NCBI GenBank assembly: GCA_964440215.1
Contig: CAYTRB010000001.1
Location: forward strand, 1 to 64,000
Length of the DNA stretch: 64,000 bases
Source of the DNA: Methylocapsa sp964440215
GTDB taxonomy: Bacteria > Pseudomonadota > Alphaproteobacteria > Rhizobiales > Beijerinckiaceae
Direction: 5' to 3'
Positions 53,701 through 62,100 of the stretch are shown one piece after another. The notes beneath the pieces are model-generated. The model did not search any database, had not been told where the DNA came from, and was given only the letters and a program-made list of their open reading frames with translations. The position numbers and the translations under genes are program-made. Numbering within the stretch: the first letter of the stretch is position 1; each line of letters opens with the position of its first letter.

Positions 53701-54371
53701 TCACTTTTGCCGGGACCTTCGGCCGGCAACCGATATCGAGCAATCTCACCGGCGGCGGCACAGCTCCTCTGCTCAATCTTGTCAGCGAGGACGCGGGATC
53801 GCTTCTGTTATTCCTAGACCTCTACACCCATATGGACGGCGGCCGTCTTACGGTCGGCTTGCGTCTCGCGGATAAGCTCGGCGGCGTCCTGGTGATAGAC
53901 AATTTTGTGTTGCGCGACGAACCCGCCTTGCGCAGGCTCGTGCTTGAGGGCGCGCCGCCGCGCGATGCCCAGGGCCACACCCAAAAGATCGACGCCGATG
54001 CGATTGCTTTCAACAAATTGCAGGTGCGCTTCCGCCGTGACGGCAGCCGTCTCGATCTCAGCGAAGGCACGATGCATGGCGAGGCCATAGGGTTGACGGT
54101 CGAAGGCGGTCTCGATTTCGTGCGCGATCAGGTGAATTTGAGCGGCACTTTCGTTCCCGTCTATTCATTTAACAATATGTTCGCGCAAATACCGGTCTTC
54201 GGCTATATCCTCGCGGGAGGATCGAACGAAGGCTTGATCGGGGTCAATTTCCGGATCACCGGTATGGCCAGCGCGCCGACCCTCAACATCAATCCTCTTT
54301 CGGCGATCGCACCGGGAATTTTCCGTCAGATCTTTGGCGTCTCCGATTTCGATCCCATGCGCCCTCAGTGA
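50775..54371 (+). CDS. Large AsmA-like/YhdP-type inner-membrane protein (DUF3971)
   Basis: The product is about 1198 residues with one N-terminal membrane helix (KLMLGLALLALICGGFFVAR, about residues 60-79) and a very long beta-rich periplasmic body. The C-terminal AsmA-like domain contains LNLVSEDAGSLLLFLDLYTHMDGG and ends FGYILAGGSNEGLIGVNFRI plus a short tail. AsmA/YhdP/TamB proteins act as lipid-transfer bridges between membranes, so a role in phospholipid delivery is likely. The exact start is uncertain: only TTG-type codons (50775, 50781, 50799) lie upstream of the helix in frame. It is divergent from bcp. Confidence 0.85.
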   Translation: MLLKGRERLVGHENEHPAGSRTWLGQWLRRQGGAANASPCTGLKRSRRRGPARFAWTTCKLMLGLALLALICGGFFVARITLGPLSIKGLGPQIAHALDERFGRGYEFSFGETAIVKNGYAPALSIDKLSIKERSGHTLLTAPRAEVSVDPFALILGRVTPKQLEIFDVEVHLALRPDGSLALPVSSDSLDAVALTPPLASALAAEGNSPPANAGAPNRAQDPAAMPPRALLVKQMAASIRLIIDTLTNPESPAAAIDRIGITRGKLVIDDETTGQTLVFNGVNLEFAKAFGATRFNLSVEGPNGRWLASGVADGKPGSDRGLKLSFANLSLDEILLATGSRTIGADFDMPLSGKLSLRLQGGDTLSEAAGQFELGAGYLRFDNPNDEPMMVDEINGGFHWDSAARRIVLDHWRLAAGATHFAVSGAVKPPVREGDPWSIGLINAEPGVSGPERPGEKPVLIDHVGVAARLFLTEKKFLIDRFSFSGPQCGFAMAGAIDWISGPHIRLGASISPTPVSAAMRLWPSFLAPPVKSYLLPRVREGTLQKGTMQIDFDAADLQAMMADRPPPDEKSAVDFTIANASLEFLSGVPPLRGINGVGHMTGRTATFTVANAALDAGDDRVLSLSGGSFHIADTGLKPTPAVIEARVTGSVEAVGQLLSYDALKPYANLPLDPATLRGQNDGTLELDMKLGPNMGPADITLKINTDVTNFTAERLIGNEKLDAATLNVNVDPAGGLKTSGQGMMFGVPVTIAMTRLPGKAAEASIAMTLDDAARTRLGFGSIPGLSGPIGAKMSAPIGTGEKPKARVELDLSHADFEISGISKPAGQPGKMTFVLAVNDTGSLLDQLVIDAGTIQLRGTANLGTDFSLIAARFPQAKLSVGDDMKIDVTRAGETMKVVVQGTTIDARPFLKSLIFSPPEHASDVAGTGDDHKDAGPIKEIEYDVKSAILSGYNKVNITEADLSYAKRGDQIRKFTFAGTFGRQPISSNLTGGGTAPLLNLVSEDAGSLLLFLDLYTHMDGGRLTVGLRLADKLGGVLVIDNFVLRDEPALRRLVLEGAPPRDAQGHTQKIDADAIAFNKLQVRFRRDGSRLDLSEGTMHGEAIGLTVEGGLDFVRDQVNLSGTFVPVYSFNNMFAQIPVFGYILAGGSNEGLIGVNFRITGMASAPTLNINPLSAIAPGIFRQIFGVSDFDPMRPQ

Positions 54372-54420
54372 GGGGGCGATGTCCACCGGTCTCGAAAAAA
54401 GTCCTATTCGTCTCTTCGTC

Positions 54421-54645
54421 TCATGCGTCCGCCAATTCAAGCCGCTTCTCTATGCGCGTGATGCGCGTTTCGATGCGGTCGAAACGAACTGAATGTCCGG
54501 CAAGTTGGACTTGCACATGCGCAAGGTTTGTCTCGATATGTCCGACGCGAGTTGTCAAATCATCGAGTCTCTGCTCGATGCGATCGACAGCCCACCTGAT
54601 ATGACAGAGGTGTTCGAGAACGAGATTATCAGGACTATCTGGCAT
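54421..54645 (-). CDS. Small coiled-coil protein
   Basis: The 74-residue product consists almost entirely of heptad-patterned helix (IRWAVDRIEQRLDDLTTRVG, ETNLAHVQVQLAG, FDRIETRITRIEKRLELADA). Similar small coiled-coil proteins starting with a PDNLVLEHL-like block are common in Hyphomicrobiales, often annotated only as hypothetical. It lies 14 bases after the end of tyrS, on the same strand further upstream of nothing else, and converges with the AsmA-like gene. Function is unknown. Confidence 0.68.
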   Translation of the reverse strand: MPDSPDNLVLEHLCHIRWAVDRIEQRLDDLTTRVGHIETNLAHVQVQLAGHSVRFDRIETRITRIEKRLELADA

Positions 54646-54659
54646 CGGCCTATCTTTGG

Positions 54660-55919
54660 TTAAATGACCTTCAATAAAATATGCCGCTTTTTCCCGAGCG
54701 ACAGCTTTACGACGCTTTCGGTGACATCTGTTAATCCTATCATGGCTCGTTCATCCGTGACCGTCTGATCATTGACTTTGAGGCCGCCTCCCTTGATCTG
54801 CCGCCGGGCTTCGCCGGTCGAGGCGACAAGCCCCGCCTTGACGAAAGCGGCGAGCACCCCAAGCCCGGCTTCGATGTCGGCGGCTTCGATTTCGACGCTC
54901 GGAAGGTTTTCCGCAGTCGCATTTTCTTCGAAGGTTTTTCGCGCCGTCTCCGCCGCCTGGAGAGCAGCCTCGCGCCCATGCAGCATGGCGGTCGCTTCGG
55001 TCGCGAGAATTTTCTTCGCTTCGTTGATCTCGCTGCCGCCCAATGTTTCGAGCCTGGCGATTTCATCGAGCGGCAACTCGGTGAAGAGTTTCAGAAACCG
55101 CCCGGTGTCCGCATCCTCGCAATTGCGCCAATATTGCCAATATTCGAAAATGGGGAGCATGTTTTCGTCGAGCCAAACCGCGCCCTGCGCGGTCTTGCCC
55201 ATTTTGGCGCCCGAGCCCGTCGTCAGCAACGGCGAGGTCAAGCCATAGAGCTGGCGCGTGCCCATCCGGCGGCCGAGATCGATCCCGGTGACGATGTTGC
55301 CCCATTGATCCGAGCCGCCCATCTGCAAGACGCAGTTGTGGCGCTTGCAAAGCTCGACAAAATCATAGGCCTGAAGGCACATGTAATTGAATTCGAGGAA
55401 GGACAGTTCCTGATCGCGTTCGAGCCGGAGTTTCACCGAATCCATCGAAAGCATCCGGTTGACCGAGAAATGGCGGCCGGTGTCGCGCAGAAAATCGATG
55501 TAGTTGAGGGATGCAAGCCAATCCGCGTTATCCTGCATGATCGCGTCCTGCTTGCCTTCGCCGAAGTTCAGGAACTTCGCGAAGACGCGTTTGATTCCAT
55601 CCTTATTGGCGGCAATCGTCTCAAGCGGGAGCAATTGACGGCTCGCGTCCTTGCCGGAGGGATCGCCGACCTGCGATGTGCCGCCGCCCATGAGCACGAT
55701 CGGCTTGCCGCCGGTTTTTTGCAGACAGCGCAGGAGCATGATTGGGACGAGGGAGCCAGCATGCAGCGAAGCTGCCGTGCAGTCGAACCCGATATAGGCG
55801 ATGAGCTCGCCACTCTTTGCTAATTGATCGAGCCCCGCGAGATCGGAGCATTGATGCAGAAAACCGCGCTCGGTGAGCGTGCGGAGAAAGCCGGATTGAG
55901 GAGAAAAATCACCGGTCAC
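54660..55919 (-). CDS. tyrS: Tyrosyl-tRNA synthetase
   Basis: TyrRS charges tRNA-Tyr. I place the start at the GTG at 55919 (AAAGG upstream), giving 419 residues, the usual length; an open frame continues upstream to 56123 but its extra sequence is not TyrRS-like. The class I motifs are ASLHAGSLVP (HIGH equivalent) and GAKMGKTAQGAV (KMSKS equivalent). LQMGGSDQWGNIVTGIDL contacts tyrosine and the C-terminus is an S4-like RNA-binding domain (STGEARRQIKGGGLKVN). Confidence 0.96.
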   Translation of the reverse strand: MTGDFSPQSGFLRTLTERGFLHQCSDLAGLDQLAKSGELIAYIGFDCTAASLHAGSLVPIMLLRCLQKTGGKPIVLMGGGTSQVGDPSGKDASRQLLPLETIAANKDGIKRVFAKFLNFGEGKQDAIMQDNADWLASLNYIDFLRDTGRHFSVNRMLSMDSVKLRLERDQELSFLEFNYMCLQAYDFVELCKRHNCVLQMGGSDQWGNIVTGIDLGRRMGTRQLYGLTSPLLTTGSGAKMGKTAQGAVWLDENMLPIFEYWQYWRNCEDADTGRFLKLFTELPLDEIARLETLGGSEINEAKKILATEATAMLHGREAALQAAETARKTFEENATAENLPSVEIEAADIEAGLGVLAAFVKAGLVASTGEARRQIKGGGLKVNDQTVTDERAMIGLTDVTESVVKLSLGKKRHILLKVI

Positions 55920-56127
55920 GGGAAGCCTTTGCGCAAAACGATCGTACCCTTGCAAGGAACGGGCGCGATCCCCTCGGATTGATGAAGCCGTGAGGTTTAG
56001 GGGGAAGGGCGCCCCAATGCAACGGGCTGCTGACGGACCGCCGGGTGATTGGCTACTCTTGAAAAAGCGATTTGCGAAGCGTACCAAATGGATCGTCAGC
56101 GGAAGGCATCGGGAGAAAGCCACTCAA

Positions 56128-57240
56128 ATGGTTCGGGCGATAGGTCTGATGAGCGGCACCTCGATGGACGGCGTTGACGTTGCCTTGATCGAGACCGACG
56201 GCGAAGAGGCGATCGCGCTTGGCCCGGCGCGATCCTACCCCTACGCGGAGGCGGATCGGGCGTTGTTGCGCGGCGCCCTCAGGGAGGCGGCATCGCTCGA
56301 TGATCGCCGTGCGCGTCCGGGTTCGCTGGCCGACGCCGATGCCATGATCACGGCTCGCCATGCGGAAGCGGTCGAAGCCTTTCTCGCGACAGACTCCATC
56401 AATCGTGCGACGATCGATCTCATAGGCTTTCATGGGCAGACCGTTTTGCACCGGCCCGAGCGCCGCCTCACCGTGCAGATCGGCGACGGCACCGATCTCG
56501 CGGCGAGACTCGGGATCAAGGTTGCCTTCGACTTTCGCGCCGACGATGTCGCGCAAGGCGGGCAGGGGGCGCCTCTGGTGCCTGTGTTTCATCGCGCCCT
56601 TGCGGCGGCGGCGGGCTTTTTGGAGCCGGTCGCGGTGATCAATATTGGCGGCGTCGCCAATATCAGTTTCATCGCGCAGGGCAAGGAGCCGATTGCCTGT
56701 GATACCGGACCCGGCAATGCGCTTCTCGACGATTTGATGCAAAATCGCCTTGGCCTCGCCTTCGATGAGGACGGCGCGATGGCATCCCAAGGCAAAGTCG
56801 ATCAACGCGTTTTGAATGAGCTTCTCGCGCATCCTTTTTTCGCGGCGCCGCCGCCGAAATCACTCGACCGGAATGATTTTTCCAGCGCGCCGGTCGCGCG
56901 GCTCGCAACCGAGGATGCGGCGGCGACGCTGATCGCCTTTACCGCGGCAAGCATCGCGCGGGTGCTGCCTCTCCTGCCGTCCATCCCTTCCATGGCGGTC
57001 GTCTGCGGCGGCGGCGCCCGCAACAAGACTTTGATGCGGGAATTGGCGGACCGGCTGCCGTGCCCTGTCGTTTTGGCCGAAACCGTCGGCTGGTCGAGCG
57101 AGGCGATGGAAGCGCAAGCCTTCGCTTATCTCGCGGTGCGCCGCCTAAAAAATCTGCCGATCACCTTCCCGATGACGACCGGAGTCGAAAGACCCTTGCC
57201 GGGAGGCATTCTGGCGGGAGGCGGAAGCCTCTTTCCGTGA
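56128..57240 (+). CDS. anmK: Anhydro-N-acetylmuramic acid kinase
   Basis: AnmK phosphorylates 1,6-anhydro-MurNAc released in cell-wall recycling, opening the anhydro ring. The ATG at 56128 gives 370 residues. Family motifs are GLMSGTSMDGVDVALIETDG, GFHGQTVLHRP, NIGGVANISFI, CDTGPGNALLDDLM and VCGGGARNKTLMREL, all intact. It is divergent from tyrS across 208 bases, an arrangement common in alphaproteobacteria. Confidence 0.96.
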   Translation: MVRAIGLMSGTSMDGVDVALIETDGEEAIALGPARSYPYAEADRALLRGALREAASLDDRRARPGSLADADAMITARHAEAVEAFLATDSINRATIDLIGFHGQTVLHRPERRLTVQIGDGTDLAARLGIKVAFDFRADDVAQGGQGAPLVPVFHRALAAAAGFLEPVAVINIGGVANISFIAQGKEPIACDTGPGNALLDDLMQNRLGLAFDEDGAMASQGKVDQRVLNELLAHPFFAAPPPKSLDRNDFSSAPVARLATEDAAATLIAFTAASIARVLPLLPSIPSMAVVCGGGARNKTLMRELADRLPCPVVLAETVGWSSEAMEAQAFAYLAVRRLKNLPITFPMTTGVERPLPGGILAGGGSLFP

Positions 57241-57256
57241 TTATCGCCAGCGGCGA

Positions 57257-58078
57257 TCACCTCGGCAGCATCTCGAACCCTTGCCCCGTAAATATCTTGG
57301 TGGCCGCCTGCGAGGTTAAATAGGCCAGGAAAAACGGTGCGTCCGGATTGGCTGAAGCCTCGACGAGAGCAACCGGATAGACGATTGGGCTATGACTCGA
57401 CGCCGGGAATGTGCCAACCACTTTCACCTTGGGGTCGGCCTTCGCGTCGGTCGCAAACACAATGCCGAATTTGGCCTCGCCGCGCGAAACAAGACTCAGC
57501 GCATTGCGGGTCGTGTCGGCCTGCGCGAGCTTTGCTTCGACACTCGCGAAGACCCCGAGTGCATCGAGGGCTTCCTTCGCGTAAATTCCGCCTGTGCCTA
57601 AGTCGAGGGCGCAGACGGCGATTTTGCCATCGCCGGTGGCGCCTGCGAGATCGAATCCCTTTGCGATCTCAAGCTTGGCATCCGTATCGCTTGCCGCGAT
57701 GAGGACAAGCTTGTTGCCGAGCAATTTCCGGCGGGTGCCGCTACGGATGAGCTTGGCCTTTTCGAGACGATCCATCCATGTGAGATCGGCGGAAAGGAAG
57801 ATATCGGCGGGCGCGCCTTGCTCGATATGTTTCGCAAGGGAGCCGGAGGACTCATAAGCGATCGACGCGGTCTTGCCAGTATCGGTCTTCCACGCCGCCG
57901 CGACCGCGTCGAGGGCGGTGCGTAAACTGGCGGCCGCGAAGACGATGACGGGTTTTTCCGTTTCCGGCCCGGCCGCTGGCGTCTCGCCTTGCCCGGCTGA
58001 GGGCAAAACCATGGCCGCCGCGAACGCTGCGGCGAGCCCCAAGGAAACGCGCAGGCGCCGTGCCGCCTTGCTTGTCAT
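57257..58078 (-). CDS. modA: Molybdate ABC transporter substrate-binding protein ModA
   Basis: ModA captures molybdate or tungstate in the periplasm. The 273-residue product has a signal peptide (LRVSLGLAAAFAAAMVLPSAG) and the family motifs VIVFAAASLRTALDAVA, SSGSLAKHIEQGAPADIFLSA and ARADTTRNAL-like QADTTRNALSLV. The usual modB and modC genes are not beside it: downstream it converges with anmK and upstream lies erpA. It may be an orphan binding protein or serve transporter genes elsewhere. Confidence 0.9.
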   Translation of the reverse strand: MTSKAARRLRVSLGLAAAFAAAMVLPSAGQGETPAAGPETEKPVIVFAAASLRTALDAVAAAWKTDTGKTASIAYESSGSLAKHIEQGAPADIFLSADLTWMDRLEKAKLIRSGTRRKLLGNKLVLIAASDTDAKLEIAKGFDLAGATGDGKIAVCALDLGTGGIYAKEALDALGVFASVEAKLAQADTTRNALSLVSRGEAKFGIVFATDAKADPKVKVVGTFPASSHSPIVYPVALVEASANPDAPFFLAYLTSQAATKIFTGQGFEMLPR

Positions 58079-58151
58079 ACCGCACCCTCAGGATTTTGAC
58101 GGCGCATCAAGGATCGCGGCGGCTTTCCGTGGTCAATTGAAGGAGGCTGGT

Positions 58152-58496
58152 CTACAGGGCGAAGCTCGATCCGCAGCCGCAGGACGCGGTTGCCGCCGGA
58201 TTGCGGATTTTGAACATCCGGCCCATCAGATCGTCGATGAAGTCGATTTGCGAGCCCCGCAAAATATCAAGCGAGACCGGATCGATCACAACTTTTGCGC
58301 CATCGCGCTCGATCACGAGATCATCATGGGATTGTTCGCTTGTCAGGTTGTAGGTATAGGTAAAACCCGAGCATCCGCCGCCCTCCACGCCGACGCGCAG
58401 GAACGAGCCCTGTGGCTCGCTCTTTAGTATCTCCGCGACGCGCCGCGCCGCCTTTTCCGTGAGTTCGACCGGATATGCGAGTGCGGTTTCGCTCAT
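58152..58496 (-). CDS. erpA: A-type iron-sulfur carrier/insertion protein (ErpA-like)
   Basis: This carrier delivers Fe-S clusters to target proteins. The ATG at 58496 gives 114 residues. The three conserved cysteines are in GGGCSGFTYTY and, near the C-terminus, ATASCGCGSSF. Its position divergent from dgt and close to argS matches the rhizobial erpA context, which I use to choose ErpA over IscA or SufA. Confidence 0.88.
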   Translation of the reverse strand: MSETALAYPVELTEKAARRVAEILKSEPQGSFLRVGVEGGGCSGFTYTYNLTSEQSHDDLVIERDGAKVVIDPVSLDILRGSQIDFIDDLMGRMFKIRNPAATASCGCGSSFAL

Positions 58497-58625
58497 TTGA
58501 ACACCTCGAAGGGACGCTTGGACAACAGGCCGCGCGGATGCGAGGCGTTTGCCGTCTTGTTCGGTACAAACATATGTCGCAAAGCGCACGCCTGCAACTC
58601 AGTGGGTAAGGGTCAACCAATTTTC

Positions 58626-59891
58626 ATGCCAGACACCCGGTTTTCTCCCAGCTACACTCTGGCTGGCGCGCGGGCGCCTTATGCCATGGATCCGGCGCGG
58701 AGCCGTGGCCGCTTGATCGCTGAGCCAGCGTCGCCAACCCGCTCGGAATTCCAGCGTGACCGTGACCGTATTATTCATTGCACGGCCTTCCGCAGGCTTG
58801 CTCATAAAACCCAAGTCTTTGTTCCGCATGAAGGCGACCATTTCCGCACCAGGCTCACTCATTCGCTCGAGGTCGGGCAGATCGCCCGCTCGCTTGCCCG
58901 CGCGCTCGGCCTCGACGACGATCTGGCCGAGGCGCTGGCGCTCGCCCATGATCTCGGTCACACGCCTTTCGGCCACACGGGCGAGGATGTGCTCGACGAA
59001 CTCATGGCGCCCTACGGCGGCTTCGATCATAATGCGCAGGCGCTGCGAATCGTCACTAAGCTCGAACGCCGTTACGCGGCCTTCGATGGGCTGAACTTGA
59101 CTTGGGAGAGTTTGGAAGGGCTCGTCAAACATAACGGCCCGCTATTGCAAGGAGATGGGCAGGTGGCGCCGCGCTACGCCAAACGCGGGCTTCCGGCAGC
59201 GATCCTCGAATATAATGCCGTCCACAATCTCGAACTGGTGCATTTTGCGTCCGCCGAGGCACAGGCTGCGGCCCTCGCCGACGGCATTGCCTATAATGCG
59301 CATGATATCGATGACGGCTTGCGCGCCGGGCTCATCGATTTTGGGCAAATTGGCGAGGTGGATTTTCTGCGTGACATTCGAGGTGAGATCGCCGCGCTTT
59401 ATCCGGGCCTTGAGCCCGTTCGTGCCATTCATGAGCTGGTGCGCCGTCTGATTACCCTTTTTATAGAAGATGCGATCACCGAGAGCCGGCGGCGGATCGA
59501 AAGCTCGGGGGTCGCGAGCGTAGACGATGTGCGGGCGAAGGCGGCGCCGCTCATCGTTTTTTCGCAGGACATGATAAATACCGGCAAGTCGATCTCGGTG
59601 TTTCTGTTTGAGAACATGTACCGGCATGAACGGCTGGTCCGCATTCGCGACAGGGCGGGCCTGATCATCCGCGATCTGTTTGCCCGGTTTATGATGGCGC
59701 CGGACCTCATGCCGGCCGAATGGGCGCGGTCGGCGGCCAAGGCCGGCGACGATAAGGCGCGGCGGGCGCGGCTTGTCTGCGATTACATCGCGGGCATGAC
59801 CGATCTTTATGCGATCGCGGAACATCGGAGGCTTTTTGACAAAACACCGCAATTGCGCTTGAGCGCACTGGAAACGCAAGATGCGGATTAG
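58626..59891 (+). CDS. dgt: dGTPase-like deoxynucleoside triphosphohydrolase
   Basis: The enzyme hydrolyses dNTPs to deoxynucleoside and triphosphate. The ATG at 58626 gives 421 residues. HD-domain metal ligands are visible in HFRTRLTHSLEVGQIARSLA, ALAHDLGHTPFGHTGEDVL and AYNAHDIDDGLRAG. The N-terminal SPTRSEFQRDRDRIIHCTAF and FRRLAHKTQVF blocks are diagnostic of the bacterial dgt group. It heads a line of co-directional genes (dgt, argS, SPOR protein, scpA). Confidence 0.95.
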   Translation: MPDTRFSPSYTLAGARAPYAMDPARSRGRLIAEPASPTRSEFQRDRDRIIHCTAFRRLAHKTQVFVPHEGDHFRTRLTHSLEVGQIARSLARALGLDDDLAEALALAHDLGHTPFGHTGEDVLDELMAPYGGFDHNAQALRIVTKLERRYAAFDGLNLTWESLEGLVKHNGPLLQGDGQVAPRYAKRGLPAAILEYNAVHNLELVHFASAEAQAAALADGIAYNAHDIDDGLRAGLIDFGQIGEVDFLRDIRGEIAALYPGLEPVRAIHELVRRLITLFIEDAITESRRRIESSGVASVDDVRAKAAPLIVFSQDMINTGKSISVFLFENMYRHERLVRIRDRAGLIIRDLFARFMMAPDLMPAEWARSAAKAGDDKARRARLVCDYIAGMTDLYAIAEHRRLFDKTPQLRLSALETQDAD

Positions 59892-59972
59892 GGTTTTGTT
59901 TCAGAGTCTGCTTTGCCAGCCCGCGGCAGCGCTGTCGAAAAGCGCCGTCCCATTTATCCAATTTGGTGAGTG

Positions 59973-61751
59973 ATGAATCTTTTTTCCGAATTCCACGGTC
60001 TGATCGCTTCGATTCTGCGGCGGATCGTGGCTGATGGCCGTTTGCCCGAAGGTCTCGACACCGGCCGCTTTATCGTCGAGCCGGCGCGCGACCCGGCGCA
60101 TGGCGACATCGCCACCAATGCGGCGATGATTTACGCGAAAGAGGCAGCTCACTCCTTTGCCAATCCGCGCCAGCTCGCCGTGGAGATCGCCGCCGCGTTG
60201 GCGGATGATCCGCGTGTCGCGCAGGCGGAGGTGGCCGGGCCGGGCTTCATCAATATACTGGTGAGGCCGGACGTGTTCGCCAACGTCCTGCGTTCGGCGC
60301 TCGAACAAGGACCGCAATTTGGCCGTCCAATTCCCGGCAAGGAACAGAATCTTAAGGTTAATGTCGAATATGTTTCGGCGAACCCAACCGGTCCCATGCA
60401 TGTCGGGCATGGGCGCGGCGCGGTCTTCGGCGATGCCCTCGCCAATCTGCTGGCTTTTGCCGGTCACGGCGTCACCCGCGAATATTACATCAATGATGCG
60501 GGCGCCCAGGTCGATGTTTTGGCCCGTTCCGCCTATCTGCGCTACCGCGAGGCGCTCGGCGAGACGATCGGCGAAATTCCCGAAGGGCTTTATCCTGGCG
60601 ACTATTTAAAAATCATCGGTGCAACGCTTGCGAACAAATACGGCAGGCAATGGCTCGGACGGCCGGAAACCGAATGGCTTGACGCCGTGCGCGGTGCCGC
60701 CATCGAAGGGATGATGGCGATGGTTCGGGCTGATCTCGCTAGCCTGAACATTGAACATGAGGTTTTTTTCTCGGAGCGCTCGCTCACCCATGGCGGCGAA
60801 GGCGATTTGGTTGCCGAGACGATCGCGGAGCTGCGCCGGCGCGGTCTCGTTTATGAAGGGCGGCTGCCGCCGCCGAAAGGTCAGCCCGCCGAGGATTGGG
60901 AAGACCGCGAGCAGACTTTGTTCAAGTCAACGGAATTTGGCGATGATGTCGACCGGCCCTTAATGAAATCGGACGGATCCTACACCTATTTCGCGTCCGA
61001 TATCGCCTACCACAAGACCAAGATCGACCGTGGCTATGCGCTTTTAATCGACGTTTGGGGCGCCGATCATGGCGGTTATGTGAAGCGCATGCGCGCCGCC
61101 GTCGAGGCGCTCTCGGAAGGCCGCGTCGGCCTCGACGTCAAGCTCTGCCAATTGGTGCGCTTGATGCGCAATGGCGAGCCCGTGAAAATGTCGAAACGGT
61201 CCGGCGACTTCGTAACCTTGCGTGAGGTGGTGGATGAAGTGGGCGTCGACGCCGTTCGATTCATGATGCTCTTTCGCAAGAATGACGCAACGTTGGAGTT
61301 CGACTTGAGCAAAGTGATCGAACAATCCAAGGACAATCCGGTTTTTTATGTTCAATATGCTCATGCGCGAGCTAAATCTGTGCTACGTCAAGGCCTTGCA
61401 ACGATTTCTGGAATTGATATATCAAGTGACGCCCTGGCTGCGGCGGACCTTGGCCTGCTGGAGGATCAAGGGGAAATTGCGCTGATTAAGCTCCTTGCGC
61501 AATTCCCCCGGATTGTCGAAGCCGCTGCCGTTAACCATGAACCGCATAGAGTCGCGTTTTATTTGCATGAACTGGCGGCAACCTTGCACTCCCATTGGAC
61601 TCGCGGCAAAGATCGGCCACAATTACGTTTTCTTAATGAAGAGCGGACAGATTTAACTGTCGCCAGACTGGCTTTGGTAACTGCCGTGGCGGTGGTTCTC
61701 GCTTCAGGGCTTGGAATTTTGGGGGTGAGCGCCCCCGAGGAGATGCGGTAG
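59973..61751 (+). CDS. argS: Arginyl-tRNA synthetase
   Basis: ArgRS charges tRNA-Arg. The 592-residue product (ATG at 59973; a GTG directly before it is an alternative) has the class I signature in SANPTGPMHVGHGRGAVFG and the KMSKS equivalent VKMSKRSGDFV, plus the ArgRS-specific N-terminal Add-1 domain and a C-terminal anticodon-binding helical domain. It is standard in length and lies 80 bases after dgt. Confidence 0.97.
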   Translation: MNLFSEFHGLIASILRRIVADGRLPEGLDTGRFIVEPARDPAHGDIATNAAMIYAKEAAHSFANPRQLAVEIAAALADDPRVAQAEVAGPGFINILVRPDVFANVLRSALEQGPQFGRPIPGKEQNLKVNVEYVSANPTGPMHVGHGRGAVFGDALANLLAFAGHGVTREYYINDAGAQVDVLARSAYLRYREALGETIGEIPEGLYPGDYLKIIGATLANKYGRQWLGRPETEWLDAVRGAAIEGMMAMVRADLASLNIEHEVFFSERSLTHGGEGDLVAETIAELRRRGLVYEGRLPPPKGQPAEDWEDREQTLFKSTEFGDDVDRPLMKSDGSYTYFASDIAYHKTKIDRGYALLIDVWGADHGGYVKRMRAAVEALSEGRVGLDVKLCQLVRLMRNGEPVKMSKRSGDFVTLREVVDEVGVDAVRFMMLFRKNDATLEFDLSKVIEQSKDNPVFYVQYAHARAKSVLRQGLATISGIDISSDALAAADLGLLEDQGEIALIKLLAQFPRIVEAAAVNHEPHRVAFYLHELAATLHSHWTRGKDRPQLRFLNEERTDLTVARLALVTAVAVVLASGLGILGVSAPEEMR

Positions 61752-62100
61752 ATTTCCGCCGCTGTGCTGCCACGGTCTCGGACCTCAACGGACTATCGTC
61801 TCGGTTGCGGCCGCGGCGAAACGGCCAAAGCAGCAACCAGCGTGAATGGGATTGATGACACGAAGATAAGATCAACAATTACGTAAACGGCCGAGACTTG
61901 ATAAGTGTTAACAGGTTCTGGCCGCGCGGCACGTGTCGCGTGAAAACCGGTAAACAAGCAGACCGAGACATGAACCGGTCCTAAGCGGCTGGATCATAAG
62001 TTTGGATCGAGTAAACACTGCCCAGTGTGGGATGCGCGATAGCAATGCCGTGGAAGGGCGGGTTCGTCCGCCACGAAGTCGCGACAGGAGGGTGAGTAAG
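61752..62100. other. Intergenic gap between argS and the SPOR-domain gene
   Basis: I see no gene in these 349 bases. A promoter for the SPOR-domain gene could lie here, but I cannot identify clear boxes. An AGGAGGG ribosome-binding site ends the gap immediately before the next start. Confidence 0.4.

Noticed and set aside
55920..56123. N-terminal extension of tyrS
   Set aside because: The extension is not TyrRS-like; a GTG with a good ribosome-binding site at 55919 gives the standard length.
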